Shown here in pieces: positions 36,623 to 45,107 of a stretch of DNA of 64,000 nucleotides. A program made the position numbers and the translations under genes. Origin of the DNA: SURF-21 sp964510515. GTDB taxonomy: Bacteria > Actinomycetota > Geothermincolia > Geothermincolales > RBG-13-55-18. The number at the start of each line of letters is the position of its first letter. The stretch's first letter is position 1. The notes under the pieces are model-generated. The model searched no databases. It was not told the DNA's origin and saw nothing but the letters and a program-made list of their open reading frames with translations. The stretch lies in assembly GCA_964510515.1 (NCBI GenBank), contig CAZEAU010000003.1:62001-126000 (forward strand), in the 5' to 3' direction.

Positions 36623-37822
36623 CTACTTTCCGTCTTCCTCCTGCGCGGAGAGCAGGGCTCGCGCCGCCGCCTCCGCCGCCGCGTAAACGTCCTTCAGGGG
36701 CGCGCCGGACTCCGACGCCGCCTTGCGGCAGTCCTCGTACTCCGGGGCGATGCCCACCGCTTTGCCCTGCTGGCGGGCCAGCTTCACGCGCAGCCTTCCG
36801 TAGGGCGTGTCCACCCGAATTATCTCGCGATCCAGGTATTCCTTGTCCACCTCGCTGATGCGCACCCCCAGGGTCTTGGTCTCGGCGAAGAGCACCTCCT
36901 TGATGTCCTCCTCCCGCCCCGGGGGCACCAAAACGCCCAGGGTCACGGCGGGGCGGCTCTTCTTCATCTGGATGGGGTGCAGCCACACGTCCTCCGCTCC
37001 CGCCTCGAAGAGCCTGTCCATCACGTAGGGATAGAGCTCGGGGTTCATGTCGTCGATGTTGGCTGCGAACACCAGCCGCCTCCCTCGCGCGCGGCCCCGC
37101 ACGGCGCCCTCGCGCTCGCCCAGGAAGGCGCGCAGCAGGTTGGGTATCTCCAGGTCGCGGTCGCCCGCGCCGTAGCCCACGGCCTGCACGCGCATGGGCG
37201 GCAGCAGGCAGAAGTCCGCGGCGAGGGCGGCGGCGATGGCCGCTCCGGTGGGGGTCACGATCTCGGTGGGGATGCCGCTGGAATACACCGGCACCTCCTT
37301 GAGTATCTCCACCACCGCGGGGGCCGGCACGGGCAGGATGCCGTGGTGGGTCTTGATCATCCCCGTGCCCATGGGGAGGGGGGAGCACAGCACTTCCTCC
37401 ACTCCCAGGCGCTCGAGCCCGGCCGCCGTCCCCACCACGTCCACCAGGGTGTCGGCCCCCCCCAGCTCGTGGAAATGTACCTGGTCGATACTGCGGGAGT
37501 GGATGCGGCTTTCCGCCTCGGCGATAAGGGCGAAGATGCGCTGGCTCTTTTCCTTCACCTCCGGAGGCAGCGGGCTTCCGTCGATGAGGGTCTTGATGTG
37601 GGCGTAAGTTCTCACCACCCCGCTTTCCGGGGCTCGCACGTTGACTTTGGCGGCGCCGATGCTCTTGCGCTCGGTCCTGCTCGCGTTTATCTTTACCCCG
37701 CCCAGCCCCAGCGCGGAGGCCACCTCGCGAAAGGTTTCGGTGGGCACGCCGAGGTCCGAGAGGGCGCCCAGCATCATATCGCCGCTGATGCCCGCGAAGG
37801 CGTCCAGGTACAGGATCCTCAT
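36623..37822 (-). CDS. larC: Nickel-pincer cofactor nickel insertase LarC
   Basis: CTP-dependent nickel insertion into the pyridinium dithiocarboxylate mononucleotide cofactor of lactate racemase and related enzymes. The N-terminus MRILYLDAFAGISGDMMLGAL is diagnostic, with DQVHFHELGGADTLVD and PTGAAIAA further on. It is a single uninterrupted 399-residue frame, whereas Lactiplantibacillus plantarum needs a frameshift to join LarC1 and LarC2. It overlaps larE by 4 bp. No larA or larB is in the window, so the client enzyme is encoded elsewhere. Confidence 0.92.
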   Translation of the reverse strand: MRILYLDAFAGISGDMMLGALSDLGVPTETFREVASALGLGGVKINASRTERKSIGAAKVNVRAPESGVVRTYAHIKTLIDGSPLPPEVKEKSQRIFALIAEAESRIHSRSIDQVHFHELGGADTLVDVVGTAAGLERLGVEEVLCSPLPMGTGMIKTHHGILPVPAPAVVEILKEVPVYSSGIPTEIVTPTGAAIAAALAADFCLLPPMRVQAVGYGAGDRDLEIPNLLRAFLGEREGAVRGRARGRRLVFAANIDDMNPELYPYVMDRLFEAGAEDVWLHPIQMKKSRPAVTLGVLVPPGREEDIKEVLFAETKTLGVRISEVDKEYLDREIIRVDTPYGRLRVKLARQQGKAVGIAPEYEDCRKAASESGAPLKDVYAAAEAAARALLSAQEEDGK

Positions 37823-38700
37823 CTCACGCGCCGCTCCGCTGCTCCGGCTCCGTCCGTTTCGTCGTAAAGGACGAGGCAGTCCCTTTCGCAGCGGCCCTCG
37901 TCCATGCTGCCGCTGCGAAAGCCCTCGAGGTCCAGGGAGATGCTCCGCAGCCCCAGGCCCCTCAGCTTTCTAACCAGCCTATCACGCTTGGCCCCGGCGT
38001 CAAACAGAGCCATCTCCTCCTCACCGGCCTCGATGCGCACCTTGTCCGGGCCCTCCAGCCTCACCCGGAGCTCGCGCATCCCCATTTCCTCCAGCGCCAC
38101 CTCGGCCGCGTCCACCAGCTCGATGAGGGCGCGCTCGAGGGGGGCGCCGTAGGGGAAGCGCGTGGCCAGGCAGGGGCGCGAGGGGGCGTCCCAGTTGGGC
38201 AGCCCCAGCTCTCTCGCCGCGGCGCGCACTTCGGCCTTGCTCATGCCGGCCCGCTCCAGGGGGCTCGCCGCTCCCAGCTCCGCCACCGCGCGCCGCCCCG
38301 GGCGGTGCTCTTTCGCGTCGTCCCGGTTCGAGCCCTCGAGCACGACCGCGAGCCCGGACGCGTCCGCCAGGGCGCGCAGCGCTTCCAGGCGGTACCTCTT
38401 GCAGAGGTAGCAGCGCTCGGGGGGATTGCAGGCGAAACCGGACACGGAGAGCTCATCGCCGGGCACGGTCTCCAGGGGGATGTCCAGGGCGGCGGCGACG
38501 CGCACGGCGCGCTCGCGCTCGCGCGCGGGGTGCAAGGGGGAGTCCACCAGCGCCGCCCGCATGCGCCCGCCCAGGGCCTCGCGGGCGAGGCGGGCCAGGA
38601 GAGTTGAGTCGACCCCGCCTGAATATGCCACCAGGGCCGAGGGATACGATGCGAGGATATCCTTGAGGTCGTTCAGCCTGCCCGTAAGGGAGTCGTCCAT
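37819..38700 (-). CDS. larE: LarE-type sulfur insertase
   Basis: PP-loop ATP pyrophosphatase that thiolates the nicotinic-acid-derived precursor. The PP-loop is VAYSGGVDSTLLARL. Three Cys stand out: the pair in ERCYLCKRYRLEAL and one in SRPCLATRFPYG. LarE forms with this Cys set have been reported to bind an Fe-S cluster rather than sacrificing a Cys; whether this one does is inference. The ATG at 38700 follows AAGGTGGT and gives 293 residues. It is the first gene of the larE-larC-LOG run. Confidence 0.9.
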   Translation of the reverse strand: MDDSLTGRLNDLKDILASYPSALVAYSGGVDSTLLARLAREALGGRMRAALVDSPLHPARERERAVRVAAALDIPLETVPGDELSVSGFACNPPERCYLCKRYRLEALRALADASGLAVVLEGSNRDDAKEHRPGRRAVAELGAASPLERAGMSKAEVRAAARELGLPNWDAPSRPCLATRFPYGAPLERALIELVDAAEVALEEMGMRELRVRLEGPDKVRIEAGEEEMALFDAGAKRDRLVRKLRGLGLRSISLDLEGFRSGSMDEGRCERDCLVLYDETDGAGAAERRVR

Positions 38701-38879
38701 ACCACCACCTTGTTGAGCACAAGTATAGCACCGGCGGCGGCAACCCCGGGCCTGTCGGCGACAGGGCGTCGGCCGTGCCGGGGATGGCACGAGGCGGGGT
38801 TGACCCCAAAAGGGACAGTGCCGCACGGGGCTTTCTCCGGTATGATATTCTTTTTATTGAAAGGAGGCGGCGCGAAAAG

Positions 38880-39479
38880 ATGAGCGTTCTCAAAGACAAT
38901 GCGGGCTGGCTGATCGTTTTTCTCTTTCTCGTCGACATCGTGCTTTTCGTGGGCATTTTCATGCTCTTCCGCCAGCTGTCGCTGCTGCGGCGCGGCGTGA
39001 CCATCTTGAAGCGCGGGGTCGAGGGCACCAGCCTGGTGGACAAGGTGGCCAATCAGGCCCTGCAGATCGACGACCTCTTCGCCCTCCTGGACGAGCAGAG
39101 CAGGCAGAAGGATTACATCACCGACGTCCTCGCGGGCGCCATGCAGCGCGTGGCGGTGGTGCGCTACGACGCCTTCGACGACATGGGCGGCAAGCTGAGC
39201 TATTCCGCCACCCTGCTGGACGAGAACGGGGACGGCGTCATCTTCACCTCCATCTACGGGCGCAACGAAAACCGCACCTATGCCAAGGCGGTGCGCTCGG
39301 GCACGGCCTCCCACGTGCTCTCCATGGAGGAGAGCGAATCCCTGCGGAGGGCGCTGAACGAAAAGCCGCCGCTCATCAGGGCCAAGAGGGGGCACGCCCC
39401 CAGGCCCTTCGACGGGTTGGAGGAGCAGGAAACGGGAGCCATCTCCTCCAGGGAGGAGGACGGCTCTTGGGTGATCTGA
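38880..39479 (+). CDS. DUF4446 family membrane-anchored protein
   Basis: One N-terminal transmembrane helix (WLIVFLFLVDIVLFVGIFML) is followed by a coiled-coil-like segment and a small domain with VVRYDAFDDMGGKLSYS and DENGDGVIFTSIYGR, characteristic of DUF4446. The AAGGAGG site is 8 bp from the ATG. 199 residues. It overlaps pheA by 13 bp. Function unknown. Confidence 0.85.
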   Translation: MSVLKDNAGWLIVFLFLVDIVLFVGIFMLFRQLSLLRRGVTILKRGVEGTSLVDKVANQALQIDDLFALLDEQSRQKDYITDVLAGAMQRVAVVRYDAFDDMGGKLSYSATLLDENGDGVIFTSIYGRNENRTYAKAVRSGTASHVLSMEESESLRRALNEKPPLIRAKRGHAPRPFDGLEEQETGAISSREEDGSWVI

Positions 39480-40339
39480 AGCCCCTGCTAAGCTGCGGCA
39501 GCGTGTCCTACCTGGGCCCGCGGGGGACCTTCACCGAGGAGGCGCTCATGGGCTGGCGCGAGCTCTCCTGCGACGAGGCCGTCCCCTTCCCGAGCGTGGA
39601 GGAGGCCGTGCTCGCGGTGGCGGAGGGCGCGACCGAGAAGGCCGTGGTCCCCATCGAGAACTCCATCGAGGGCTCGGTGAACGCCACCCTGGACGCCCTG
39701 GCCTTCGAGGCCGACGTGTTCATCCAGGGCGAGAAGGTGTGCCAGGTGCGCCACCACCTCCTGGCCCGCGAGGGAGTGGGCCTGGGAGAGATAGAGCGGG
39801 TGATATCCCATCCCCAGGCCGCGGCGCAGTGCCGCCGCCACCTGGCGGAGCTGCTCCCGGGGGTGGAGCTGCGGGCCGCGAACAGCACTTCGGAGGCGGC
39901 GCAGCTGGCGGCGGGGAGCGGCGAGCCCGTGGCCGCCATCGGCAGCAGCATCGCCGCCGGGCTCTACGGCCTGCGGGTGCTGCGCGAAGGCTTGGAGGAC
40001 CACCCGGGGAACCGTACCCGCTTCGTGCTGGCGGGAAGGGAGAAGATGCCGCCCACGGGAGACGACAAGACCTCCATGGTTTGCTTCATCCACCAGGACC
40101 GCCCGGGCATGCTGCTGCAGATCCTGCAGGAGTTCGCCTTCCGCTACATCAACCTGAGCAAAATAGAGTCGCGCCCCACCAAGGAGGTGCTGGGCGAGTA
40201 CTGCTTCTTCATCGACTGCGAGGGCCACGAGGAGGACGAAGTGGTGGCCTCGGCCCTGAAATGCCTGGACTGCAAGCTGCCGCGCATCAAGCTGCTGGGG
40301 TCCTACCCCGTTTACCGCGAGGAGGCGCGCCGTGCTTGA
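39467..40339 (+). CDS. pheA: Prephenate dehydratase
   Basis: Converts prephenate to phenylpyruvate for phenylalanine synthesis. The catalytic part has SYLGPRGTFTEEAL, VVPIENSIEGSVNATLD and GNRTRFVLAGRE (TRF motif). A C-terminal ACT domain (DRPGMLLQILQEFAFRYINLSKIESRP) gives phenylalanine feedback control. TTG start behind GGGAGGAGG. Overlaps both neighbours, so it is translationally coupled to the DUF4446 gene and serS. Confidence 0.94.
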   Translation: MGDLKPLLSCGSVSYLGPRGTFTEEALMGWRELSCDEAVPFPSVEEAVLAVAEGATEKAVVPIENSIEGSVNATLDALAFEADVFIQGEKVCQVRHHLLAREGVGLGEIERVISHPQAAAQCRRHLAELLPGVELRAANSTSEAAQLAAGSGEPVAAIGSSIAAGLYGLRVLREGLEDHPGNRTRFVLAGREKMPPTGDDKTSMVCFIHQDRPGMLLQILQEFAFRYINLSKIESRPTKEVLGEYCFFIDCEGHEEDEVVASALKCLDCKLPRIKLLGSYPVYREEARRA

Positions 40340-41609
40340 GCTCAGGTTCGTGCGCGACAACGTGGAGGCGGTGCGCGAGGCCGCGCGGGGGCGCGGACTG
40401 GAAGTGCGCCTGGACGACCTGCTGGAACTGGACGCCCGCAGGCGCTCCCTGCTCGCCGACCTGGAGGAGAAGCGCGCCCGCCACAAGAGGGGGAACAAGG
40501 AGATAGGGCGGCGCATGCGCACGGGCGAGGGCGCCGCCGCCCTGCGCGAGGAGATGGGGGCCCTCAGCGAGGATATCAGGTCGCATGAGGGAGAGCTCGC
40601 GGGCCTGGACGCCGGCATGCGCGACATCCTCATCCGCATCCCCAACATCCCCCACCAGAGCGTGCCGCTGGGCATGGACGAGAGCTTCAACCAGGAGGTG
40701 CGGCGCTGGGGCGAGCCCCGCGGCTTCGACTTCGAGCCCCGCCCGCACTGGGAGGTGGGCGAGGGCCTGGACATCCTGGACTTCCAGCGCGGGGTGAAGA
40801 TAGCCGAGTCGCGCTTCACCCTGCTCAAGGGCAAAGGGGCCCTCCTGGAGCGGGCCCTGGTCAACTTCATGCTCGATTTGCACACGCGCGAGCACGGCTA
40901 TACCGAGGTCTTCCCGCCCATCCTGGCCAACGAGGACAGCATGTTCTCCACCGGGCAGCTCCCCAAGATGGAGGGAGAGATGTACCGCTGCCGCGACGAC
41001 CTCCTCTACCTTATCCCCACCGCCGAGGTGCCGGTGACCAACATCTACCGCGGCGAGACGCTGGTCGAGGAGCAGCTGCCCATCTATTATTGCGCCTACA
41101 CGCCGTGCTTCCGCCGCGAGGCGGGCTCCTACGGGCGCGATGTGCGCGGCCTCATCCGCCAGCATCAGTTCAACAAGGTGGAGATGGTGAAGTTCGTGCA
41201 TCCGGACACCTCCTACGACGAGCTGGAGAAGCTGACCGCCAACGCCGAGGAGGTGCTGCGCCGCCTGGGCCTGCCCTACCGCGTGGTCGTCCTCTCCACC
41301 GGCGACCTCTCCTTCGCCGCCTCCAAGTGCTACGACCTGGAGGTGTGGCTGCCCTCGGGCGCCGAGTACAGGGAGATATCCTCCTGCTCCAACTTCACCG
41401 ACTTCCAGGCCCGCCGCGCGGAGATACGCTTCAAGCCCTCCGGGGGCGGCAAGTCGCGCCTGTTGCACACGCTGAACGGCTCCGGGGTGGCCATCGGCCG
41501 CACGGTGGCCGCCATACTCGAGAACTATCAGCGCGAGGACGGCAGCGTGGAGATCCCCGAGGCCCTGCGCCCCTACATGGGGGGCATGGAGGAGATAGCT
41601 GTTTCATAG
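40332..41609 (+). CDS. serS: Serine--tRNA ligase
   Basis: Class II aminoacyl-tRNA synthetase of 425 residues. The N-terminal tRNA-binding coiled coil (about residues 25-105) is followed by the core with motif 2 FRREAGSYGRDVRGLIRQHQF and motif 3 NGSGVAIGRTVAAILENY. GTG start overlapping pheA by 8 bp. A tRNA-Ser gene lies 76 bp downstream. Confidence 0.96.
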   Translation: MLELRFVRDNVEAVREAARGRGLEVRLDDLLELDARRRSLLADLEEKRARHKRGNKEIGRRMRTGEGAAALREEMGALSEDIRSHEGELAGLDAGMRDILIRIPNIPHQSVPLGMDESFNQEVRRWGEPRGFDFEPRPHWEVGEGLDILDFQRGVKIAESRFTLLKGKGALLERALVNFMLDLHTREHGYTEVFPPILANEDSMFSTGQLPKMEGEMYRCRDDLLYLIPTAEVPVTNIYRGETLVEEQLPIYYCAYTPCFRREAGSYGRDVRGLIRQHQFNKVEMVKFVHPDTSYDELEKLTANAEEVLRRLGLPYRVVVLSTGDLSFAASKCYDLEVWLPSGAEYREISSCSNFTDFQARRAEIRFKPSGGGKSRLLHTLNGSGVAIGRTVAAILENYQREDGSVEIPEALRPYMGGMEEIAVS

Positions 41610-41685
41610 CGGCCCCGCGCGATGGGGGCCTCGGGCTCGGCGGGCCCGATTTACTAACCCCGCCCGCCCCCTTACAATTGGTCAC

Positions 41686-41773
41686 GGAGGGGTGGCAGAG
41701 CGGACGAATGCGGTGGTCTTGAAAACCATTGGCCCTCACGGGCCCGCGGGTTCGAATCCCGCCCCCTCCGCCA
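41686..41773 (+). tRNA. tRNA-Ser (anticodon UGA)
   Basis: The acceptor stem GGAGGGG (41686-41692) pairs with CCCCTCC (41763-41769), with discriminator G and encoded CCA (41771-41773). The anticodon loop CTTGAAA gives UGA. A long class II variable arm (GGCCC ... GGGCC) and TTCGAATC in the T-loop confirm serine identity. The gene is the boundary of the accessory region; its 3' half is repeated at about 42.6 kb. Confidence 0.96.
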
Positions 41774-41776
41774 CTA

Positions 41777-42202
41777 CTATAGGGCGGTCCAGACGATGGG
41801 AATCACCGCATCAACCCCGGCATTCCTGAACTCGGGATCGCCGGTTACGAGAGCGGCGTCCTTGATTTGAGCGAACGCGGCCGCGAAGCAATCAGCGTAA
41901 GCGATTGGATATTGAGCCTTGAGGTGAGCGGCGGCGAGGGCCAGGCGCCTGTCAACATCGCCTATGGATATGGGGAGCTCGTCGATGCGCGCCAGCACCT
42001 CTTGTGCCGTGGAAAGACCCCTCTCCCTTTCCACGATGTATGCGATCTCCCCCAGGTTAACGACGCAAAGGAAGAGCTCGCACTTGCCTTTCGTTGCTCG
42101 CTCGAATAACCCCGTGACAAGATCCCCTCCGCTCTCTCCCTCGAAGAAGGCAATGAGGGCGAAACTGTCTAGAACAAGGCGCTTATGCTCGGGTTTGGCC
42201 AA
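41777..42202 (-). CDS. vapC: VapC-type PIN-domain ribonuclease toxin
   Basis: PIN domain of 141 residues with acidic residues in LVLDSFALIAFFE, NLGEIAYIVER, YADCFAAAFAQ and VTGDPEF, the four-acid set of VapC toxins that cut tRNA or rRNA. A TTG start lies 3 bp after the antitoxin stop. It ends 3 bp from the tRNA-Ser CCA, indicating an integration scar. Confidence 0.9.
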   Translation of the reverse strand: MAKPEHKRLVLDSFALIAFFEGESGGDLVTGLFERATKGKCELFLCVVNLGEIAYIVERERGLSTAQEVLARIDELPISIGDVDRRLALAAAHLKAQYPIAYADCFAAAFAQIKDAALVTGDPEFRNAGVDAVIPIVWTAL

Positions 42203-42205
42203 GGC

Positions 42206-42463
42206 CTATCTCCCCCTTGCGGCATCCTCTTGCCTTGTTTTCAACAACGCCGCGAGGAGAGAGGGATCGCCTTTCAGCATGCCAGCCGACTCCCTTATCG
42301 CATCTTTGGACATAGGCACCACGGCGATAGTGCCTCCGTACTCCACGAAATGCACCTTGTCGCCCTTCTTCAACCCGAAACGCTCTCTCAGCTCCTTGGG
42401 GATAACCACCCATCCCTTCGCCGAAACCGTCGAGGTGTTCACCTTGGCCCTCCTTTTGCTCAC
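42206..42463 (-). CDS. AbrB/MazE-type antitoxin of the VapC pair
   Basis: 85 residues with an N-terminal swapped-hairpin AbrB/SpoVT domain (VSAKGWVVIPKELRERFGLKKGDKVHF) that binds DNA, and a C-terminal tail that would wrap the toxin. GTG start. It is directly upstream of vapC and downstream of an inverted-repeat operator. Confidence 0.88.
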   Translation of the reverse strand: MSKRRAKVNTSTVSAKGWVVIPKELRERFGLKKGDKVHFVEYGGTIAVVPMSKDAIRESAGMLKGDPSLLAALLKTRQEDAARGR

Positions 42464-42469
42464 ATGAAG

Positions 42470-42517
42470 GTATATACTATCAGGATATTAGTATATACAG
42501 GATAGGCGTTAGTATAC
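42470..42517 (-). promoter_or_regulatory. Operator/promoter of the vapBC-type module
   Basis: Inverted repeat GTATATACT (42470-42478) and AGTATATAC (42490-42498) with an 11-bp spacer, plus a third half-site AGTATAC at 42511-42517. On the minus strand TTGTAT and TATACT spaced 18 bp could be the -35 and -10, so the repeat overlaps the -10, as expected for autoregulation. Confidence 0.65.
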
Positions 42518-42569
42518 AATTAATAAGCATCAACATAGAGGAATAAAACAACAGATAAAGGCATGGGTG

Positions 42570-42641
42570 CCCTGAAAACCAGTGGCCTTAAACCATTTGT
42601 CGGCGACGGCCCGCGGGTTCGAACCCCGCCCCCTCCGCCAC
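42570..42641 (+). repeat. tRNA-Ser 3'-half duplication (att-like)
   Basis: 42608-42641 repeats tRNA-Ser positions 41741-41774 with one mismatch in 34, including the T-arm, 3' acceptor strand and CCA. Nine bases around the anticodon loop (TGAAAACCA at 42573) are also shared. The region between has diverged and no 5' half exists, so this is not a working tRNA but the product of integration at the tRNA. Confidence 0.85.
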
Positions 42642-42998
42642 CAAAACAGGGCATTTGAGCTGGGCTATTACATCAAGGGTGCAAGGATGTGGAGATAGCG
42701 AAAAAATGCTCTATTTCGCCCTTGGGCCCATTCTGGGCCCTTTTATTGTATTGCCCCGTCCTGCACTCGGGCGATAGACGCTCGCAGGGGGCAAAGAAAA
42801 GTTGACTGCGGGGATATAAGGTACTACCTTAGTAATACCGATATCACAGGAGCGGCGGCATGGCGACAGCGAGAAGCATGGAGCAAGATGGATGGTTCGG
42901 GGACATACCGCGGAGGGAAGAAAGCTCCTGATATACATGAATCCCTGTAGGGACAGAGAGGGTGTATGGTTCGTTATCACAGCGTGGGGTGAGGGCGA
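42642..42998. other. Intergenic region with a terminator and a palindrome
   Basis: Holds a hairpin terminator at 42724-42747 and a perfect palindrome AAGGTACTACCTT at 42818-42830 followed by AGTAATACC. The latter lies 170 bp upstream of the ribbon-helix-helix gene and could be its operator. No gene is seen. Confidence 0.5.
42724..42747 (+). terminator. Intrinsic terminator
   Basis: GGGCCC (42724-42729), five-base loop ATTCT, GGGCCC (42735-42740), then TTTTATT. It lies downstream of the tRNA-Ser fragment. Confidence 0.6.
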
Positions 42999-43379
42999 AT
43001 GACGGTAAAGAGAAGTGAAAGAGATAAAGAGTTCGACGAGCACTGGGAAGGAGCCCAGGGGGCCAAGGTCAGGCGCTCGGAAGGCGCAAAGAAGACATCT
43101 GTGTTTTCGATCAAGATGGACAGGGATCTTCTTCGTATTCTAGTCGAACGAGCGAGGGAGCTCGGGGTTGGGCCTTCGACGCTGGCCCGGAGCCTTATAG
43201 AGGAGGGATTGCTGGCCGAGGGACAAGGTCTTCCAGACGAAGCCCTCCTCGAAGCGCTGCGAATCAGGTTGAGGAAATCAGAAGGCAGCGGCGGGCGCGT
43301 GGTTGCCACCAGGGCAGTACCAATTAAGCACACCGATGAGAAGGTGAATGTTGCTCGCCGGCAGAGCAGTGAGACTTGA
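42999..43379 (+). CDS. Ribbon-helix-helix (CopG-like) protein, probable orphan antitoxin
   Basis: 126 residues with a central KTSVFSIKMDRDLLRILVERARELGVGPSTLARSLIEEGL segment typical of RHH DNA-binding antitoxins (BrnA/CopG-like). N- and C-terminal parts are charged and unrecognised. No toxin gene is adjacent; the downstream sequence is an IS remnant that begins exactly at the stop codon, so a toxin may have been lost. Confidence 0.65.
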   Translation: MTVKRSERDKEFDEHWEGAQGAKVRRSEGAKKTSVFSIKMDRDLLRILVERARELGVGPSTLARSLIEEGLLAEGQGLPDEALLEALRIRLRKSEGSGGRVVATRAVPIKHTDEKVNVARRQSSET

Positions 43380-43692
43380 GCTTCACACGTTGGGCAATAC
43401 CGACGAGGGCGGCCACCCCTCCCAGCTCGAAGATATCCACCTCTCTGGGGCTCTCGGGCTCCGCCCCCCCGACTGCACCGCATAGCAATACGGCTTTCCC
43501 TTCTTCATTTTCTTTATGATGGTCGCCATGGCCCTCCTCTCTATGAGGAAGGTATGGACTGCCTATGCGGCATAGGTAGCCACGCTATAACAGTAGGGCA
43601 ATACTTTCCCGAAGCATGGAGCATCGCATGGACAGCTGGTTTGGGGGGGGGGTTCTTTTTTCCACTACGCGCCCGTAAAGCGCAAACTCGGG
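43380..43692 (-). mobile_element. IS1634-type remnant: left end and transposase N-terminus
   Basis: On the minus strand a terminal-repeat-like sequence CCCGAGTTTGCGCTTTACGG (about 43690-43671) is followed by an ATG at 43529 behind GAGGAGGG, encoding MATIIKKMKKGKPYCYAV. A frame change then leads to EVDIFELGGVAALVGIA. Both pieces match the beginning of IS1634-family transposases, so the gene is broken and truncated at 43380. A related terminus is found at 47.3 kb. Confidence 0.65.
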
Positions 43693-43782
43693 TCAGGACT
43701 CGAGCTAAAGGATTATCCGTTCGGCAACGATTGTCAAGGAAAAGAGAGGCCGGCGACTGCGCCGCCCTCTCTGCCATGGTTG

Positions 43783-44143
43783 CTACTTCTTTGTGTAACC
43801 TATGGAGCCGTGCGCCCAGGTCCTGCCTCCCCCGTACATGGCCCGCTCGGCCACCATCGGCACGTCCGAGGTGACCATGGTGGAGACGTAGTAGGCGGTC
43901 ACGTGCTCTCCTATGTCAAAGGAGATGCGCGACCTCGGCCCCACCTTCACCTTCTGCAGGGCGGCGGGCTCCTGGAGCCCGGCATCGGTCATGAGAGCGA
44001 GGGAGACCACGGCCTCCTCATCGCCCGGGTTCTGCACCAGCACGAAGGTCTCCATGCCTCCCGCGGTCGAGCCCTCGGCCAGGTACCAGGTGTAGGTGTC
44101 GGGAGCGAAGGAGGCCTCGATGGTGTGGTCCGCGGTGACATCG
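43783..44143 (-). pseudogene. 3' fragment of a WYLAEGST-repeat surface protein
   Basis: On the minus strand the open frame reads VTADHTIEASFAPDTYTWYL, AEGSTAGG, then METFVLVQNPGDEEAVVSLAL and ends in VAERAMYGGGRTWAHGSIGYTKK. This is the C-terminal repeat domain of large secreted actinobacterial proteins. The frame has no start of its own (the ATG at 44055 is internal) and stops being homologous at 44143, where an IS1380 end begins, so it was cut by an insertion. Confidence 0.65.
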
Positions 44144-44810
44144 ATCCAGCGGGCTTGTTGAGGTGCTCAAACGCCGGCTTTTCCATCTCACCTCGAGCAT
44201 CCTGCCGGACATGGGATGGGCAATGCCATCTGAAGCGAAATCCGGAGAGCCTTGTGCGCCAGCAGCGTGTCCCATATGCACTTCCTTTCTCTTTGCGCTT
44301 CCTCAGGTAAAAAGCCGCGCCAGGCACCGGATGCGGGCGAGGATCCCGCAGAGAAGCCCACCTGAAATCGTTACCTCCGCAATCTGGAAGACCGCCCTTC
44401 TCGCACGGCTTACGATCCTTGCGCCTATCTTGATTCATCTTGAGCTGCGCGTTTCTGAGCGACGATTGAGCTATCTTGCCGGGAAGAGCGGAGCGCCGCA
44501 GGAAGTTGCCTAGGTTACAGGCGAGGATAAAAGAGCCGGCCTAACCTGGTTGGAGGCAAAGCGAGAGAGGAGAGGCGCGTCCATGGCAGGGCATACTTGC
44601 CCTCCTTGATCACTGCTCGCAGTCTCCCCGCTGGTTGTAGAGGCGCACCACCTTCTCCGCCGCCCGGCTCAGGTTGGTTATGACAAAGCCCGCGCCATCG
44701 CGGCGAGTCACCAGCCCCACCCGGTTCCCTCGCCGTCAGCAATCCCGCATCGGTGGCGACCTTGGCCCTTGGAATTCCAGCTTCAGCCGTGCATCGAAAT
44801 CGAGCCACAA
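44144..44810 (-). mobile_element. Degraded IS1380-family element, 3' part
   Basis: On the minus strand, in shifting frames, VTRRDGAGFVITNLSRAAEK, VVRLYNQRGDCEQ, IKEGKYALPWTRLS, IKIGARIVSHARRAVFQIAE and ILARIRCLARLF then stop match the C-terminal third of IS1380 transposases. At least three frame disruptions are present. The terminal ~190 bp (44144-44337) recur at 46824-47012. Confidence 0.75.
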
Positions 44811-45107
44811 ACGCTCGTTTTCTGCTTCACTCGCAAGGCCCCCCCTTTTACTCTCCTGCACCTCTGCTAATGTTGTTCTGATGAATATTTCAGCAATACA
44901 AGCGATAGAACCTTGCTGTTTGATATGAGAAATGGGGGATAAAGCATAGTCGTCGGCGGTGACAGGATTTGTATGATCGAAAAGGAAGCTGATTTTGAGA
45001 GCGTGGTTTATTGGCGTCCGGGAGGCGAGCTAATTTAATCCGGCACTTTCCAACACTTCCTGTTGTCAAAGAATCCTACTATCATTGCCCGGATCCGAAA
45101 GTAACGG
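44811..45107. other. 297-bp intergenic region, AT-richer
   Basis: No gene, repeat or RNA is recognised. Base composition is markedly lower in GC than the core genome, as expected for acquired DNA. Confidence 0.5.

Noticed and set aside
38800..38846. TTGACC and TATGAT as a promoter for the DUF4446 gene
   Set aside because: The two hexamers are 35 bp apart, far from the 16-18 bp needed; TATGAT alone is not enough.
42570..42641. Second functional tRNA-Ser
   Set aside because: Only the 3' half is present; there is no D-arm or 5' acceptor strand and the variable region is distorted.
44515..44808. 97-residue minus-strand protein as a real gene
   Set aside because: It is a frameshifted reading of the IS1380 transposase remnant.
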